A DNA stretch of 64,000 nt, from NCBI RefSeq assembly GCF_025420485.1, contig NZ_JAOEFD010000004.1, positions 62,001-126,000 of the forward strand, in the 5' to 3' direction. A program made the position numbers and the translations under genes. Shown in pieces: positions 33,259-41,677 of this stretch (the stretch's first letter is position 1; every line of letters starts with the position of its first letter). Under the pieces are notes generated by a model that was given only the letters and a program-made list of their open reading frames with translations, was not told the DNA's origin and ran no database searches. The stretch is from Nesterenkonia marinintestina (GTDB lineage: Bacteria; Actinomycetota; Actinomycetes; Actinomycetales; Micrococcaceae).

Positions 33259-33915
33259 TCAGGAGAGCAGGGTCATGATCGCCCCGGCCTCCTGCTCGAG
33301 CTGGTTCAGCCGATCCATGATGTCGTCGCCATAGATGATGCCGATGACGACCCCGAGAGCGATCAGGAACAGGCCGATAGCTCCGGTGATGATGCCGGCG
33401 ATGCCCTGGCCCCGTCCTTCCCGCTTCTTCGCCGCGATGATCCCCAGAATGATGGCCAGCGGGCAGAGGATCAGGCTGGCGAGCTGCAGCAGCGGGACGA
33501 ACAGCAGCAGAAGACCGACGATGCCGCAGATCATGGCGGCGACGCCGAGACCCCTGGAACGGCGAGGCGGAACCGCATCCGGGTGGGCCGCGTAGGCCGG
33601 CGGCGCCTCGTGGTGATGATGCACCTCTCGCTGGTAACCGTCGTCGTGCCGCACGTGGTCGTGCCTGCCATCGTGGCGGACCTCGTCGTGATGCACATCC
33701 CGTCTGAAATCGTCGTGCCTGCCGTCGTGACGCACGTCGTCTCGGTACGGCTCGTCGTGGCGGCGATCGGGGTGGCCCCCCGCATCCCGTGGCACGTCGC
33801 GGCGCGCGTCTTCGCTCAGACCTCCGTCACGGTGAGGACGGTCGTCATAGTGCCCAGGGCCCGGCTCACTGTAGGGATCACGGCGGTCTCGCTCGGGGTT
33901 CGGTGTCTCAGACAT
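33259..33915 (-). CDS. DUF4190 membrane protein with His/Asp/Arg-rich N-terminal domain
   Basis: 218-aa protein of unknown function. Residues ~1-115 are a strongly charged, low-complexity region built of imperfect HDGRHD / RHDD / VHHDE units and ending in HHHHEAPPAYAAHPDAVPP. Residues ~120-200 hold a DUF4190-like domain with two hydrophobic hairpin segments (LGVAAMICGIVGLLLLFVPL and GIAGIITGAIGLFLIALGVV), the latter preceded by AKKREGRGQ. The His-rich part is probably cytoplasmic and could bind divalent metals such as Ni, Zn or Cu; this is inference from composition. ATG 33915 follows AGGAGGCGAG on the minus strand. It is convergent with the isomerase and divergent from the next gene. Confidence 0.8.
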   Translation of the reverse strand: MSETPNPERDRRDPYSEPGPGHYDDRPHRDGGLSEDARRDVPRDAGGHPDRRHDEPYRDDVRHDGRHDDFRRDVHHDEVRHDGRHDHVRHDDGYQREVHHHHEAPPAYAAHPDAVPPRRSRGLGVAAMICGIVGLLLLFVPLLQLASLILCPLAIILGIIAAKKREGRGQGIAGIITGAIGLFLIALGVVIGIIYGDDIMDRLNQLEQEAGAIMTLLS

Positions 33916-34055
33916 CGTCTCGCCTCCTGACAGATCGGTATGGGCGATGTGAGTGTGACTGTATCTCTCTGACCTGCAGTGATCCAGGGTCTGCGCCTGA
34001 AACATGCAGGCTCGGTCCAAGAATCCCGCAGACGGCGCCTCCGCACTGACCCATA

Positions 34056-34862
34056 ATGGTGGCCATGACGTCACCGCATCTGACCGCACTGCTGGAAGGC
34101 CCGCTCGAGACGAAGCTTCCGGAGGTGACGATCCGCCTTGCCACGAGCGACGATGCGGACTTCTGCGTGGAGCTTGCGGAGGCCGCCGGTTCCCGTCCGG
34201 GGAACGGACGCTTCGAGCATCCGCACTATCAGAGCGGTGTGCGCGCAGGACTCTCCGAGGGGTACCGAGGGTTCCGGAAGGCGGTGACCGAGGCTCCGAA
34301 GCAGGCCGATCCTGAGCGGAACGACTGGAACGCCGCAGCCGGTGCCGCGCAGTTCGACCTCATCGCGGAAGTCGACGGCGAGCGCGCCGGGTTCGTACGG
34401 ATGGGACCGCCCATGGGGCTGATCGCCCAGCTGCTGAAGAAGGGCTACGCCGGCACCCAGGCGGCGGCGCTGATCGTCCACGTCACCGAGATCACGACCC
34501 TCGCCGTCGACGGCGAGCGCGCAGGGTCCCACGACATCGGGGATCTTGAGAAGGTGCTGCTCTCCCACGCAGTGCGGCTGTCCCGGCACACCGGGGTGGC
34601 CCTGATGTTCGCCGATGTGCCGGCCCAGCGGGTGGCGCTGATGCACCAGTTCGGGCTGCGGCGAGTGCGCCCGAAGAAGGAGAAGCCGGGGCTGAACCTG
34701 TGGCCGGTGGCCGGTAAGCACCTGGTGGAGAAGGGCGACCGCGAGACGGACAAGGGCCCGTTCGTCATGCCCACCCAGGGCAACCAGCTGTGCGCACGGG
34801 TGACACCGGGCGAGGGACGTGTCCAAGCGTCCCTGCGCCGGCACAATCCCGAGTTGGGGTGA
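34056..34862 (+). CDS. GNAT-like protein of unknown substrate
   Basis: 268-aa protein with weak GNAT acetyltransferase character: VTIRLATSDDADFCVELAEA at the N-terminus, then FDLIAEVDGERAGFVRMGPP, HVTEITTLAVDGERAGSHDI and ALMFADVPAQRVALMHQFGL, which resemble the beta-strand/alpha-helix order of the fold. A clear acetyl-CoA loop (Q/RxxGxG/A) is not obvious. ATG 34056 or 34065 could be the start; neither has a strong ribosome-binding site. It is monocistronic, between the DUF4190 gene and the CRISPR locus, and ends 50 bp before a strong terminator. Confidence 0.65.
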   Translation: MVAMTSPHLTALLEGPLETKLPEVTIRLATSDDADFCVELAEAAGSRPGNGRFEHPHYQSGVRAGLSEGYRGFRKAVTEAPKQADPERNDWNAAAGAAQFDLIAEVDGERAGFVRMGPPMGLIAQLLKKGYAGTQAAALIVHVTEITTLAVDGERAGSHDIGDLEKVLLSHAVRLSRHTGVALMFADVPAQRVALMHQFGLRRVRPKKEKPGLNLWPVAGKHLVEKGDRETDKGPFVMPTQGNQLCARVTPGEGRVQASLRRHNPELG

Positions 34863-34912
34863 CCGTTCCGACCCCCTGCACGATTGCCTGATGCTTCGCG
34901 CGTTCTCACCCG

Positions 34913-34962
34913 TCGAGAGTGAAATCACCCGCCGACAGTTTGGCGGGTGATTTCACTCTCGA
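34913..34962. terminator. Strong bidirectional terminator, 21-bp perfect stem
   Basis: Arms 34913-34933 and 34942-34962 pair over 21 bp around an 8-nt loop. It terminates the GNAT-like gene on the plus strand. It also lies where a minus-strand transcript of the degenerate repeat pair (35121 to 35032) would need a stop. Confidence 0.85.
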
Positions 34963-35031
34963 GGGGTAGCGGCAAGTAGACCTCTACGATGACTCCCGCA
35001 CCTCTTCCTCCGGACCAGCTCGAGTAAGGGG

Positions 35032-35059
35032 TAGGTATCCCCGCTGAAGCAGGGAGCAG
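35032..35059 (-). repeat. Degenerate I-E repeat, distal unit of mini-array
   Basis: On the plus strand ATCCCCGCTGAAGCAGGG (35037-35054) followed by AGCA aligns with the reverse complement of the array repeat. 19 of 28 positions agree, and the stem-loop core is partly kept. Confidence 0.65.
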
Positions 35060-35092
35060 TTCGAACCGTCAGTCACAGCGGCGAATCAATCG

Positions 35093-35119
35093 GGCTCACC
35101 CCCGCCGCGCGGGGCAGTG
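35093..35119 (-). repeat. Degenerate I-E repeat, proximal unit of mini-array
   Basis: On the plus strand GGCTCACCCCCGC (35093-35105) is identical to the reverse complement of the GGGGGTGAGCC-type array repeats, and GCGGGG (35109-35114) restores the stem after a one-base deletion. The last 5 bases have diverged. Confidence 0.7.
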
Positions 35120-35127
35120 GCAACTCT

Positions 35128-35156
35128 GTCATACGCTTCTGAAGATCACGAGGCAA
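35128..35156 (-). promoter_or_regulatory. Predicted promoter of the mini-array RNA
   Basis: On the minus strand a -35 TTGCCT (35151-35156) and a -10 TATGAC (35128-35133) are separated by 17 bp. Transcription would begin about 35121-35123, just before the first degenerate repeat, where a crRNA-like transcript should start. Confidence 0.55.
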
Positions 35157-35181
35157 ACAGAAGCGCAGTCACGACCTCTAA

Positions 35182-35214
35182 CGATTGATTCGCTGTGGTT
35201 CTTTATTGGTCGTC
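35182..35214 (+). promoter_or_regulatory. Predicted self-target of the mini-array in the cas3 promoter
   Basis: CGATTGATTCGC at 35182-35193 is identical to the first 12 nt of the repeat-spacer junction of the mini-array; the remaining 20 positions match only in part. AAC at 35180-35182 lies where a type I-E PAM belongs, with AA at -3/-2. A seed-only match would allow binding without Cas3 cleavage. Confidence 0.65.
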
Positions 35215-35217
35215 CCG

Positions 35218-35226
35218 TGCTAAGCT
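35218..35226 (+). promoter_or_regulatory. Possible extended -10 of the cas operon promoter
   Basis: TGCTAAGCT reads as TGn plus a -10-like hexamer TAAGCT. With 17-bp spacing the -35 region would be about 35198-35203, inside the predicted R-loop 35183-35214. The hexamer is weak, so this is tentative. Confidence 0.35.
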
Positions 35227-35235
35227 GTAAGGCAT

Positions 35236-35251
35236 TGTGACTCTCATCACA
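35236..35251 (+). promoter_or_regulatory. CRP/GlxR-type operator upstream of cas3
   Basis: TGTGA-CTCTCA-TCACA is a perfect match to the TGTGA-N6-TCACA consensus of CRP-family regulators (GlxR/Cmr in actinobacteria). It is centred 22 bp before the cas3 start, downstream of the predicted -10, so repression by road-block is the simplest reading. Confidence 0.6.
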
Positions 35252-35265
35252 CGAAAGGCTCCCAG

Positions 35266-38163
35266 ATGCTTCAGCGCACCGCATGGCCGCTCGGTGGTTG
35301 GAGCATCTGGGCTAAGAGTGGCGACGAGAGTGGATGGCTCTCACTCCCCCAGCACATGATCGACAGTGCTGGGGTGGCAGAGATCCTCTGGAACGAGTGG
35401 GTGGCACCGTCACAGCGACGGCTTGTCGAGGGGAATCTCGGCATCTCTTCAGAAAACGTCACTCGGAAGGTGGCCTGGCTGGCCGGCAGCCACGACGTCG
35501 CGAAAGCCGATCCGGCATTCTTGAGGCAGATCGAAGACCGGCCGGAGCACAGGTACCTGGTCGACAAGATCAGCGACGCGGGACTCCCCCTAGAGCGGGA
35601 CGCACAGTTCCCCGGAAAGCTCGCGCACTCAACTCTGGGCGCGGCGATCATCACTCATTACCTAGATGCACGCTGGGGAATCCCCCCACGCACTGCGCGA
35701 ACATTGGCCTCAGTCGCAGGCTCCCACCACGGATTGCCGGCCAGCACAGCCGCCTTTAACGAGGCGCGTCGCTACCGCGCGGCTATGGACCCTCAGTGGA
35801 TGACCCTGCACACCGAACTCCTCGATTCCCTGGCGGCTCATACCGGCGCAGACGAGGTAATCCCGCTCTTGACGAAAACGAAGCTGTCGCCCCAGACGCA
35901 GATGATCATCACAGGGCTGACCATCATGACGGACTGGATCGCCTCGAACCCCACAGCCTGTCCTATGACAGCAACCGGTCATAGCTCCGACCCGAAGAGG
36001 GCGCGGGCCGCCGTCATCGCCATCCGCCCGACCACCCCCTGGTCGCCTCACCTCCCGGATACAGGGAAGACTACTGATGACTTCGCCGCCCGATTCGACT
36101 GGCCCGAGAACCGCAAGGCGCACCCGTCACAGGTCTCTGCGTTGGAGCTGTGTCGCTCCCTAACCCCAGGTGAGACCGGCATGCTCGTCATCGAAGCGGC
36201 CATGGGCGAGGGAAAGACTGAGGGTGCTCTCCTCAGTGCCGAAGTCTTGGCTCAAAGATCTGGATCATCAGGAGTCATGGTCGCCGCGCCCACCACTGCA
36301 ACAGCGGACGGACTGCTCACCCGAGTCGCACGTTGGGCTGAGTCCACCACGACGGCCGACCGCCCCATGTCGCTCTTTCTCGGACACTCACGCAGCAAGC
36401 TGAATCCGGATATGCGCACCCTTCGCTTTCAGGGCATCGACGGCGACGAGGTGCGCGCACCGACTGTGGCACACCAGTGGCTCAGCGGACGCAAGAAGGG
36501 AATTCTGTCCAACGCCGTCGTCGGGACGGTCGACCAGGTGCTGTTCATGGCGCTCCAGAGCAAGCATGTGATGCTCCGGCATCTGGGCCTGAGCAGCAAG
36601 GTGGTCATCATCGATGAGTGCCACGCCTATGACTCCTACATGTCGGCCTACCTGGCGACCGCCCTGCACTGGCTGGGGAAGTACAGAGCACCCGTGGTCC
36701 TGTTGTCCGCGACGCTGCCGGCCACACGTCGTCGCGAACTCATGGACGCCTACCGAGCAGGGCTCGACATCGACTACGAACCTGCGATCACGCCGGAAGG
36801 TCCGACCGGCCCCGCAGCGAGTACGGACGGAGTCGACTATCCCCGACTCACACTCGTCACCGATGATCGCGAGCAGACCGTGACGCCGGGCAGCTTCCGC
36901 AAGTCGGTTCAGGTCACTCTCACTGTCATCGCCGATGACGACGCCGCACTCCACAATGCCCTCCTCCTCACACGTGATGAGGGCGGATGCACCGCCGTCG
37001 TGTGCAGCACAGTATCCCGCGCCCAGGACGCCTTCCGTATCGCTCGCAACATGGTCGGCGACGACGCCGTGCTTCTGCACGCCCAATTCACGGCCTCCCA
37101 CCGATTGTCCAAAGAACGCCAGCTGCTGCAGGAATTGGGACCGCATGCCGGCAGGGACTCAGGCCGACCTCACCGACGTGTCGTCGTCGCTACACAGGTG
37201 ATCGAGCAGTCTCTGGATCTCGACGTCGACCACCTGATCACTGATGTCGCTCCTGCTGACCTCCTCCTCCAGCGGACCGGCCGGTTGCACCGACACAAGA
37301 GGAACTTGCGTGACCGTCCTCGGTGGGCGCACCAGCCTCGCGTCAAAATCCGCGGGCTTCTGAATTCGGCACCAGGTGAACGTCCTCCGACCTTCTCCCC
37401 TGGCGTGAACTTCGTCTATCCCGAGCCCCTGCTCCTCAGCAGCATCGCTGCACTGAGCCTGACTAGCCCCGAGACGGAGATCGAGCTCCCGACAGACATT
37501 CCCCGGCTCGTCCATGCCGCCTATGAGGCCCCCTCCGTTCCAGATTCCTGGTCCGAACACTTCGAGGACACACGAAGAGAGTGGCAGGTCGAAGAGCGTG
37601 AGCGCCGCAGCCGGGCGCGCAACTTCCAGATCAAGTCCCCGGATCACGGAACCCTGACGGACACCTTCGCCAGCAAGGTGGGTGCTGTGGACGAGGGCAC
37701 GAACCTCGGGGAGCAACAGGGCCTGGCTCGGGTCCGTGACGCTGACCCGAGCATCGAAGTCATCCCCGTTGTGACCACCGGTGACTCCTACTCACCGATG
37801 CCAGAAGGTTCCGCCGACACAAGGCCGCAGATGATCCATGAGGGCGTCATCCCCCAGGGCTCGCAGGAACGACGTCTGGCCTCGTCCACCCTGAGGCTTC
37901 CCACCCGATTCGCCAGGGCACGTCGAGGACAGCCGGACCCACTGGACACCCTCATCGACGAACTCGAAGGGCAGACAGATCCCGCGTGGATGCAGTCGTC
38001 ACTGTTGCGCGGGCAGCTGATGCTCCGGTTCGACGACTCGCTGCGAACGACGGTCGCCGGTCACGAGCTCGAGTACGACCTCGAACTAGGGTTGGTCGAC
38101 CACACCCACGACGCCTGGCGCGCTCAGGTGCAGCAGGAAGACAGGGAGAGTCATGACGACTGA
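35266..38163 (+). CDS. cas3: Cas3 helicase-nuclease, type I-E
   Basis: 965-aa effector nuclease-helicase recruited by Cascade to degrade target DNA. The HD nuclease domain (1-~250) has GSHDVAKADPAF (His76-Asp77) and further His ligands (HSTLGAAIITHY, AGSHHG). The SF2 helicase has Walker A AAMGEGKTEGAL (~313-317), the DECH box (~449-452), SATLP (~480) and motif V/VI VIEQSLDLDVDHLITDVAP and QRTGRLHRH. The C-terminal ~250 aa form the accessory domain. ATG 35266 follows AAAGG at 8 nt. It is the first gene of the cas operon and overlaps cas8e by 11 bp. Confidence 0.97.
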   Translation: MLQRTAWPLGGWSIWAKSGDESGWLSLPQHMIDSAGVAEILWNEWVAPSQRRLVEGNLGISSENVTRKVAWLAGSHDVAKADPAFLRQIEDRPEHRYLVDKISDAGLPLERDAQFPGKLAHSTLGAAIITHYLDARWGIPPRTARTLASVAGSHHGLPASTAAFNEARRYRAAMDPQWMTLHTELLDSLAAHTGADEVIPLLTKTKLSPQTQMIITGLTIMTDWIASNPTACPMTATGHSSDPKRARAAVIAIRPTTPWSPHLPDTGKTTDDFAARFDWPENRKAHPSQVSALELCRSLTPGETGMLVIEAAMGEGKTEGALLSAEVLAQRSGSSGVMVAAPTTATADGLLTRVARWAESTTTADRPMSLFLGHSRSKLNPDMRTLRFQGIDGDEVRAPTVAHQWLSGRKKGILSNAVVGTVDQVLFMALQSKHVMLRHLGLSSKVVIIDECHAYDSYMSAYLATALHWLGKYRAPVVLLSATLPATRRRELMDAYRAGLDIDYEPAITPEGPTGPAASTDGVDYPRLTLVTDDREQTVTPGSFRKSVQVTLTVIADDDAALHNALLLTRDEGGCTAVVCSTVSRAQDAFRIARNMVGDDAVLLHAQFTASHRLSKERQLLQELGPHAGRDSGRPHRRVVVATQVIEQSLDLDVDHLITDVAPADLLLQRTGRLHRHKRNLRDRPRWAHQPRVKIRGLLNSAPGERPPTFSPGVNFVYPEPLLLSSIAALSLTSPETEIELPTDIPRLVHAAYEAPSVPDSWSEHFEDTRREWQVEERERRSRARNFQIKSPDHGTLTDTFASKVGAVDEGTNLGEQQGLARVRDADPSIEVIPVVTTGDSYSPMPEGSADTRPQMIHEGVIPQGSQERRLASSTLRLPTRFARARRGQPDPLDTLIDELEGQTDPAWMQSSLLRGQLMLRFDDSLRTTVAGHELEYDLELGLVDHTHDAWRAQVQQEDRESHDD

Positions 38164-39841
38164 GACGCCACCGACGACATCGAAGAAGTTCGACCTCCTC
38201 GAGGAGCCATGGGTCACCTGCCTCATGATCGATGGACAGGAAGAGCTGCTTTCCCTCAGGGGGGTGCTGGACTGTTGCGACGACATCTCCCGCATCAGCG
38301 GCGACAGCCCGCATCAGGCGACAGCGATGCTGAGGCTTCTTCTGTCCATCTTCTGGCGAGCGCACCTCACCGCCGGCGAGCTGGGCCGCCGCCGCACAGA
38401 CGCCGAGCAGTGGTGGACCGATCTCTTCCTGGACGGTGATCGGCACCAAGTCATCGGTCCGCTCCACGCATATCTGCAGTCCCACAGTGACCGATTCTCA
38501 TTGTTCCACCCGACTGCTCCGTTCTTCCAGGTCGCCGACCTGCAGAAGGCAGATGAGAGTTACAGTCCCATTAGTCGACTCATCCCCGAAGCTGAGAACG
38601 ACTACTTCGCCCTCCGGGCCGATGAAGGCCGAGCCGCCCTGGACTACGCAGAGGCGGCGCGCTGGCTGGTCTGCATCCAGGCCTACGACTACTCCGGAAT
38701 CAAGCCGGGTGCGGTCGGCGATCCTCGTGTCAAAGGCGGAAAAGGCTACCCCATCGGACCGGGCTGGAGCGGTCAGGTCGGCGCCGTCGTCCTGCACGGA
38801 CGGACGCTGCGCGAGACGCTGCTGCTGAACACCCCCGCATCTCTGATCCAGTCTCTCTACATGGAGAACAAACAGGATGCGCCGCCGTGGGAGCGGGATC
38901 CCGACGGACCCGCACCACGGGCGGCTGACGCGGTCAGTCCTGAGGGACCCTGTGACACTCTCACCTGGCAGTCTCGGCGCGTCCGCCTGCATCGCGACGA
39001 GGACCTCGTCGTGGGTGTGCTGGTCTCGAACGGTGACAAGATCCAAAACAAGAACCAGTTCCTCGATCCGATGACGGCCTACCGCTACAGCCGGAACCAG
39101 TCGACGAAGGTCCATACGGTCCACATGCCTCAGGAGCACGATCCGGACCTGACGATCTGGCGCGGTCTGGCCCCAATCCTGGCCCGCACTCCGCAGTCGG
39201 AGGCAGAGGGCTCCGCCCCGACAGGCCGGATACCGAGCACTGTCGACGCACTGCAGGGACTGGCGCTTACCAAGCTGCCGGAGGACTTCACGGTCGTCAC
39301 CGAGCTGATCGGAGCACGATACGGCGCCCAGCAGTCCTCCCACGCCGACACCATCCATACAGTGCTCCCGCTGCGCATGAGCTTCCTCCTCTCCAGGGAA
39401 GACCGGCTGGCTCAGGCCGTCGTGAACGCGGGGCGGGTCGCACTCGACGCCACCGTGGCACTCGGACAGTTCGCCGGCACACTGCTTCAGGCGGCTGGCG
39501 GCGACTACGAGTTTCAATCTGCCCCCCGCGCAGCCGTCCTCCACGGACTCCAGTCGCATTTCGCGCAGTGGGTGGTCGGCATCGTCCCAGATGCCGATAT
39601 GCATGACGCCGCACAGAAGTGGGAAGACCTCGTTCGGCGCGCCGTGATCGATGAAGCACGGACTCTCCTGAGATCCGCCTCACCCAAGGCGATGATCGGC
39701 ACCTACGTCGGAGCCGAATCACCTCGCCTCGTCTCCGGTGCCGCTGCCTGGGGGCGTTTCCAGAGACGGTTGGACGAGCTGCTCCCAACAACAGACCTCG
39801 ACCGCAAGCATCCAGAGACAGCACAGGCGGAAGGCGAATGA
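38153..39841 (+). CDS. casA: Cascade large subunit Cas8e/Cse1
   Basis: 562-aa large subunit that reads the PAM and recruits Cas3. The N-terminal KKFDLLEEPWVTCLM is the family start. HPTAPFFQVADLQ, NTPASLIQSLY and AARWLVCIQAYDYSGIKPG resemble the conserved Cse1 core, which carries the L1 loop region. The C-terminal part is helical (AQAVVNAGRVALDATVALGQ). It is longer than the E. coli protein (502 aa), as usual in actinobacteria. It overlaps cas3 by 11 bp, and casB starts 2 bp after its stop, consistent with one polycistronic transcript. Confidence 0.95.
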   Translation: MTTETPPTTSKKFDLLEEPWVTCLMIDGQEELLSLRGVLDCCDDISRISGDSPHQATAMLRLLLSIFWRAHLTAGELGRRRTDAEQWWTDLFLDGDRHQVIGPLHAYLQSHSDRFSLFHPTAPFFQVADLQKADESYSPISRLIPEAENDYFALRADEGRAALDYAEAARWLVCIQAYDYSGIKPGAVGDPRVKGGKGYPIGPGWSGQVGAVVLHGRTLRETLLLNTPASLIQSLYMENKQDAPPWERDPDGPAPRAADAVSPEGPCDTLTWQSRRVRLHRDEDLVVGVLVSNGDKIQNKNQFLDPMTAYRYSRNQSTKVHTVHMPQEHDPDLTIWRGLAPILARTPQSEAEGSAPTGRIPSTVDALQGLALTKLPEDFTVVTELIGARYGAQQSSHADTIHTVLPLRMSFLLSREDRLAQAVVNAGRVALDATVALGQFAGTLLQAAGGDYEFQSAPRAAVLHGLQSHFAQWVVGIVPDADMHDAAQKWEDLVRRAVIDEARTLLRSASPKAMIGTYVGAESPRLVSGAAAWGRFQRRLDELLPTTDLDRKHPETAQAEGE

Positions 39842-39842
39842 C

Positions 39843-40514
39843 ATGACAGAACAGACGACAGACCTCCCTGCTGACGGGGGCGACACACCAGAACTGCAGA
39901 GTCCTTCCCTGGCCAATGCCGTGCGGTCCGCGATTCATCGGCTCTATTCCTCATCCTCAGGAGAATCGGTCATTGAAGGTCGCGGCCAGACGGCCACGCG
40001 TGCCCAACTGAGGAACGCCGTGGGAAGGAGTCCTGAGCAGAGTCTGATGGCGTGGACGACGGTCGTGGGGAAGCTCCTTCCGGAGTTTCCAGACGATTGG
40101 ACATCCACGGATGAACCGAGTCGACAGGAATGGGCGGCCTTCACAGCACTGACCCACTGGGCTATGCATCAGCAAGCCATACCGTCGGCCATGCATGTGA
40201 CAGCCAAGAACCGAGGCCACAACTTCGGCCACAGCGTCGGCAGGCTCGCTGTCGCACGGAACTCCGAGTCGACGAAGGCGCGCTTCGACGCCCTCCTGCT
40301 CAGTCCCGGCGAAGCTTCGACTCTTCATCATCTGCGCAGTCTCGTCCAGCTCCTCCGTGCCTCGTCGATCTCCACCGACTATGGACTGCTCGCGGAAGAT
40401 CTCGCCGCTCTGCGGCGTCCGGGTGGGCGCCAACGGGTCGCCCTCCGATGGGGTCGGGGCTTTGCCCGCGGTGCGGCCGCAGGTCGCGCGAAACAGCCCT
40501 CCGAGACCACCTGA
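39843..40514 (+). CDS. casB: Cascade small subunit Cse2
   Basis: 223-aa small subunit; two copies stabilise the crRNA and non-target strand in Cascade. It is helical, with the Cse2 landmarks LSPGEASTLHHLRSLVQLLR and TDYGLLAEDLAALRRPGGRQRVALRWGRGF-like sequence at the C-terminus, rich in Arg for nucleic-acid contact. The first ~45 residues are an acidic extension absent from the E. coli protein (160 aa). ATG 39843 is in frame and directly after the casA stop; the ATG overlapping that stop is in another frame. Confidence 0.93.
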   Translation: MTEQTTDLPADGGDTPELQSPSLANAVRSAIHRLYSSSSGESVIEGRGQTATRAQLRNAVGRSPEQSLMAWTTVVGKLLPEFPDDWTSTDEPSRQEWAAFTALTHWAMHQQAIPSAMHVTAKNRGHNFGHSVGRLAVARNSESTKARFDALLLSPGEASTLHHLRSLVQLLRASSISTDYGLLAEDLAALRRPGGRQRVALRWGRGFARGAAAGRAKQPSETT

Positions 40515-40546
40515 TCCGCCAATCCCTCTGCTGAAAGGTTCTGACT

Positions 40547-41677
40547 ATGCCGCTGTACCTCGACATCCACGCACTGCACACCGTTCCGCCCAATAACCTG
40601 AACCGCGACGACACCGGAGCACCCAAGACTGCCACCTTCGGCGGCGTGATCCGCCAGCGCGTGTCGTCGCAGGCGTGGAAGCGCGCCATGAGGAAGGACT
40701 TCGAACAGCATCTGCGGCCGGACGAACTCGGCGTACGAACCCGACGAATCGTCTCAAGAGTCGTCAAGGCCATCACTGACATCGATGGCTCCTGGGAGAA
40801 GGACAGGGCGGCCGAGGCTGTGGAGAAGGCTCTGAAGACGGCCAAGATCGAAGTCACCAAGGACAAGACCCAGGACGAGGACGACCCTCGCGATGCGGAG
40901 GACCTCTGGGAGACCAAATACCTGCTCTTCCTGAGCGCCCACCAGATTCAGCGTCTCGCCGAGTTCATCGTTGAGAACGACGGTGAGAAGTACACGAAGA
41001 AGCAGGTGGAGCCGTTGTTGGACGAGCGGCACAGCGTGGACATCGCCATGTTCGGGCGAATGGTGGCTGACGCCGCGGATTTCAACGTGGATGCGTCGGT
41101 CCAGGTGGCCCATGCTCTGGGCGTGTCCGCCGCGGAACCCGAGTTCGACTACTTCACGGCTGTGGACGACGTCGTCGACGACGCCGAGGAGACCGGCGCC
41201 GCCATGATCGGCACTGTCCAGATGATGTCGTCGACGCTTTACCGGTACGCCACAGTTGATATCGAGCGTCTGGGCGAAAACCTGGCCTCAGAGGATGCTG
41301 CCAGGGAAGCGACGGCCGCCTTCGTCCGTTCATTCATCACCTCGATGCCCACGGGGAAGCAGAACACCTTCGCCAACCGCACACTCCCAGAGGCAGTCGT
41401 CGTTGCGCTGCGCACAGATCGTCCGGTGTCTTGGGTCAACGCCTTCGAGGAGCCAGTTCCGTCGGACTCGACGAGCAATCGCCGCGTCGCCGCAGCCGAG
41501 AAGCTCGCACGCGAAGCGACGTCGCTGGAGGAAACCTTCGGAACGCCGAAGGGCAATCGCACCTGGGTGGTGGCTCTGAAGGACCTGGCTCCTGCGCTGT
41601 CACCCATCGGACCGACAGTCACGCAGAACGAGCTTCTGACTGAGCTGTCCCAGGAGCTGCGGGAGGAGCGCCAGTGA
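40547..41677 (+). CDS. casC: Cascade backbone Cas7e/Cse4
   Basis: 376-aa backbone protein, six copies of which line the crRNA. It begins LDIHALHTVPPNNLNRDDTG and continues with APKTATFGGVIRQRVSSQAWKRA, the conserved Cas7e N-terminus. The thumb and palm segments include TSMPTGKQNTFANRTLPEAV and RPVSWVNAFEEPV. The size agrees with E. coli CasC (363 aa). ATG 40547 follows GAAAGGTTCTGACT. Its stop overlaps the casD start by 4 bp. Confidence 0.97.
   Translation: MPLYLDIHALHTVPPNNLNRDDTGAPKTATFGGVIRQRVSSQAWKRAMRKDFEQHLRPDELGVRTRRIVSRVVKAITDIDGSWEKDRAAEAVEKALKTAKIEVTKDKTQDEDDPRDAEDLWETKYLLFLSAHQIQRLAEFIVENDGEKYTKKQVEPLLDERHSVDIAMFGRMVADAADFNVDASVQVAHALGVSAAEPEFDYFTAVDDVVDDAEETGAAMIGTVQMMSSTLYRYATVDIERLGENLASEDAAREATAAFVRSFITSMPTGKQNTFANRTLPEAVVVALRTDRPVSWVNAFEEPVPSDSTSNRRVAAAEKLAREATSLEETFGTPKGNRTWVVALKDLAPALSPIGPTVTQNELLTELSQELREERQ

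Larger units (their letters stand above)
35032..35121 (-). ncRNA. Putative crRNA-like regulatory RNA (degenerate mini-CRISPR)
   Basis: Read on the minus strand, this is degenerate repeat, 33-nt pseudo-spacer, degenerate repeat. The upstream repeat (35093-35119) keeps GGGGGTGAGCC, the exact tail of array repeats 65-75, and a GC stem with one deletion. The downstream repeat (35032-35059) matches the array consensus at 19 of 28 positions. Their starts are 61 nt apart, the same as the array period. Position 35092 gives the C that most often follows array repeats. The pseudo-spacer from 35091 down begins GATTGATTCGC, which recurs on the plus strand at 35183-35193 in the cas3 promoter. A Cascade-bound guide that represses cas transcription is inferred by analogy with CreR/CreA RNAs; transcription is not shown. 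Confidence 0.72.

Noticed and set aside
35032-35265. CreT-like small toxin gene near the mini-array
   Set aside because: The known CreTA systems pair a guide with a toxin, but no short ORF or rare-codon mini-gene with a start and ribosome-binding site is visible; the seed points to the cas promoter instead.
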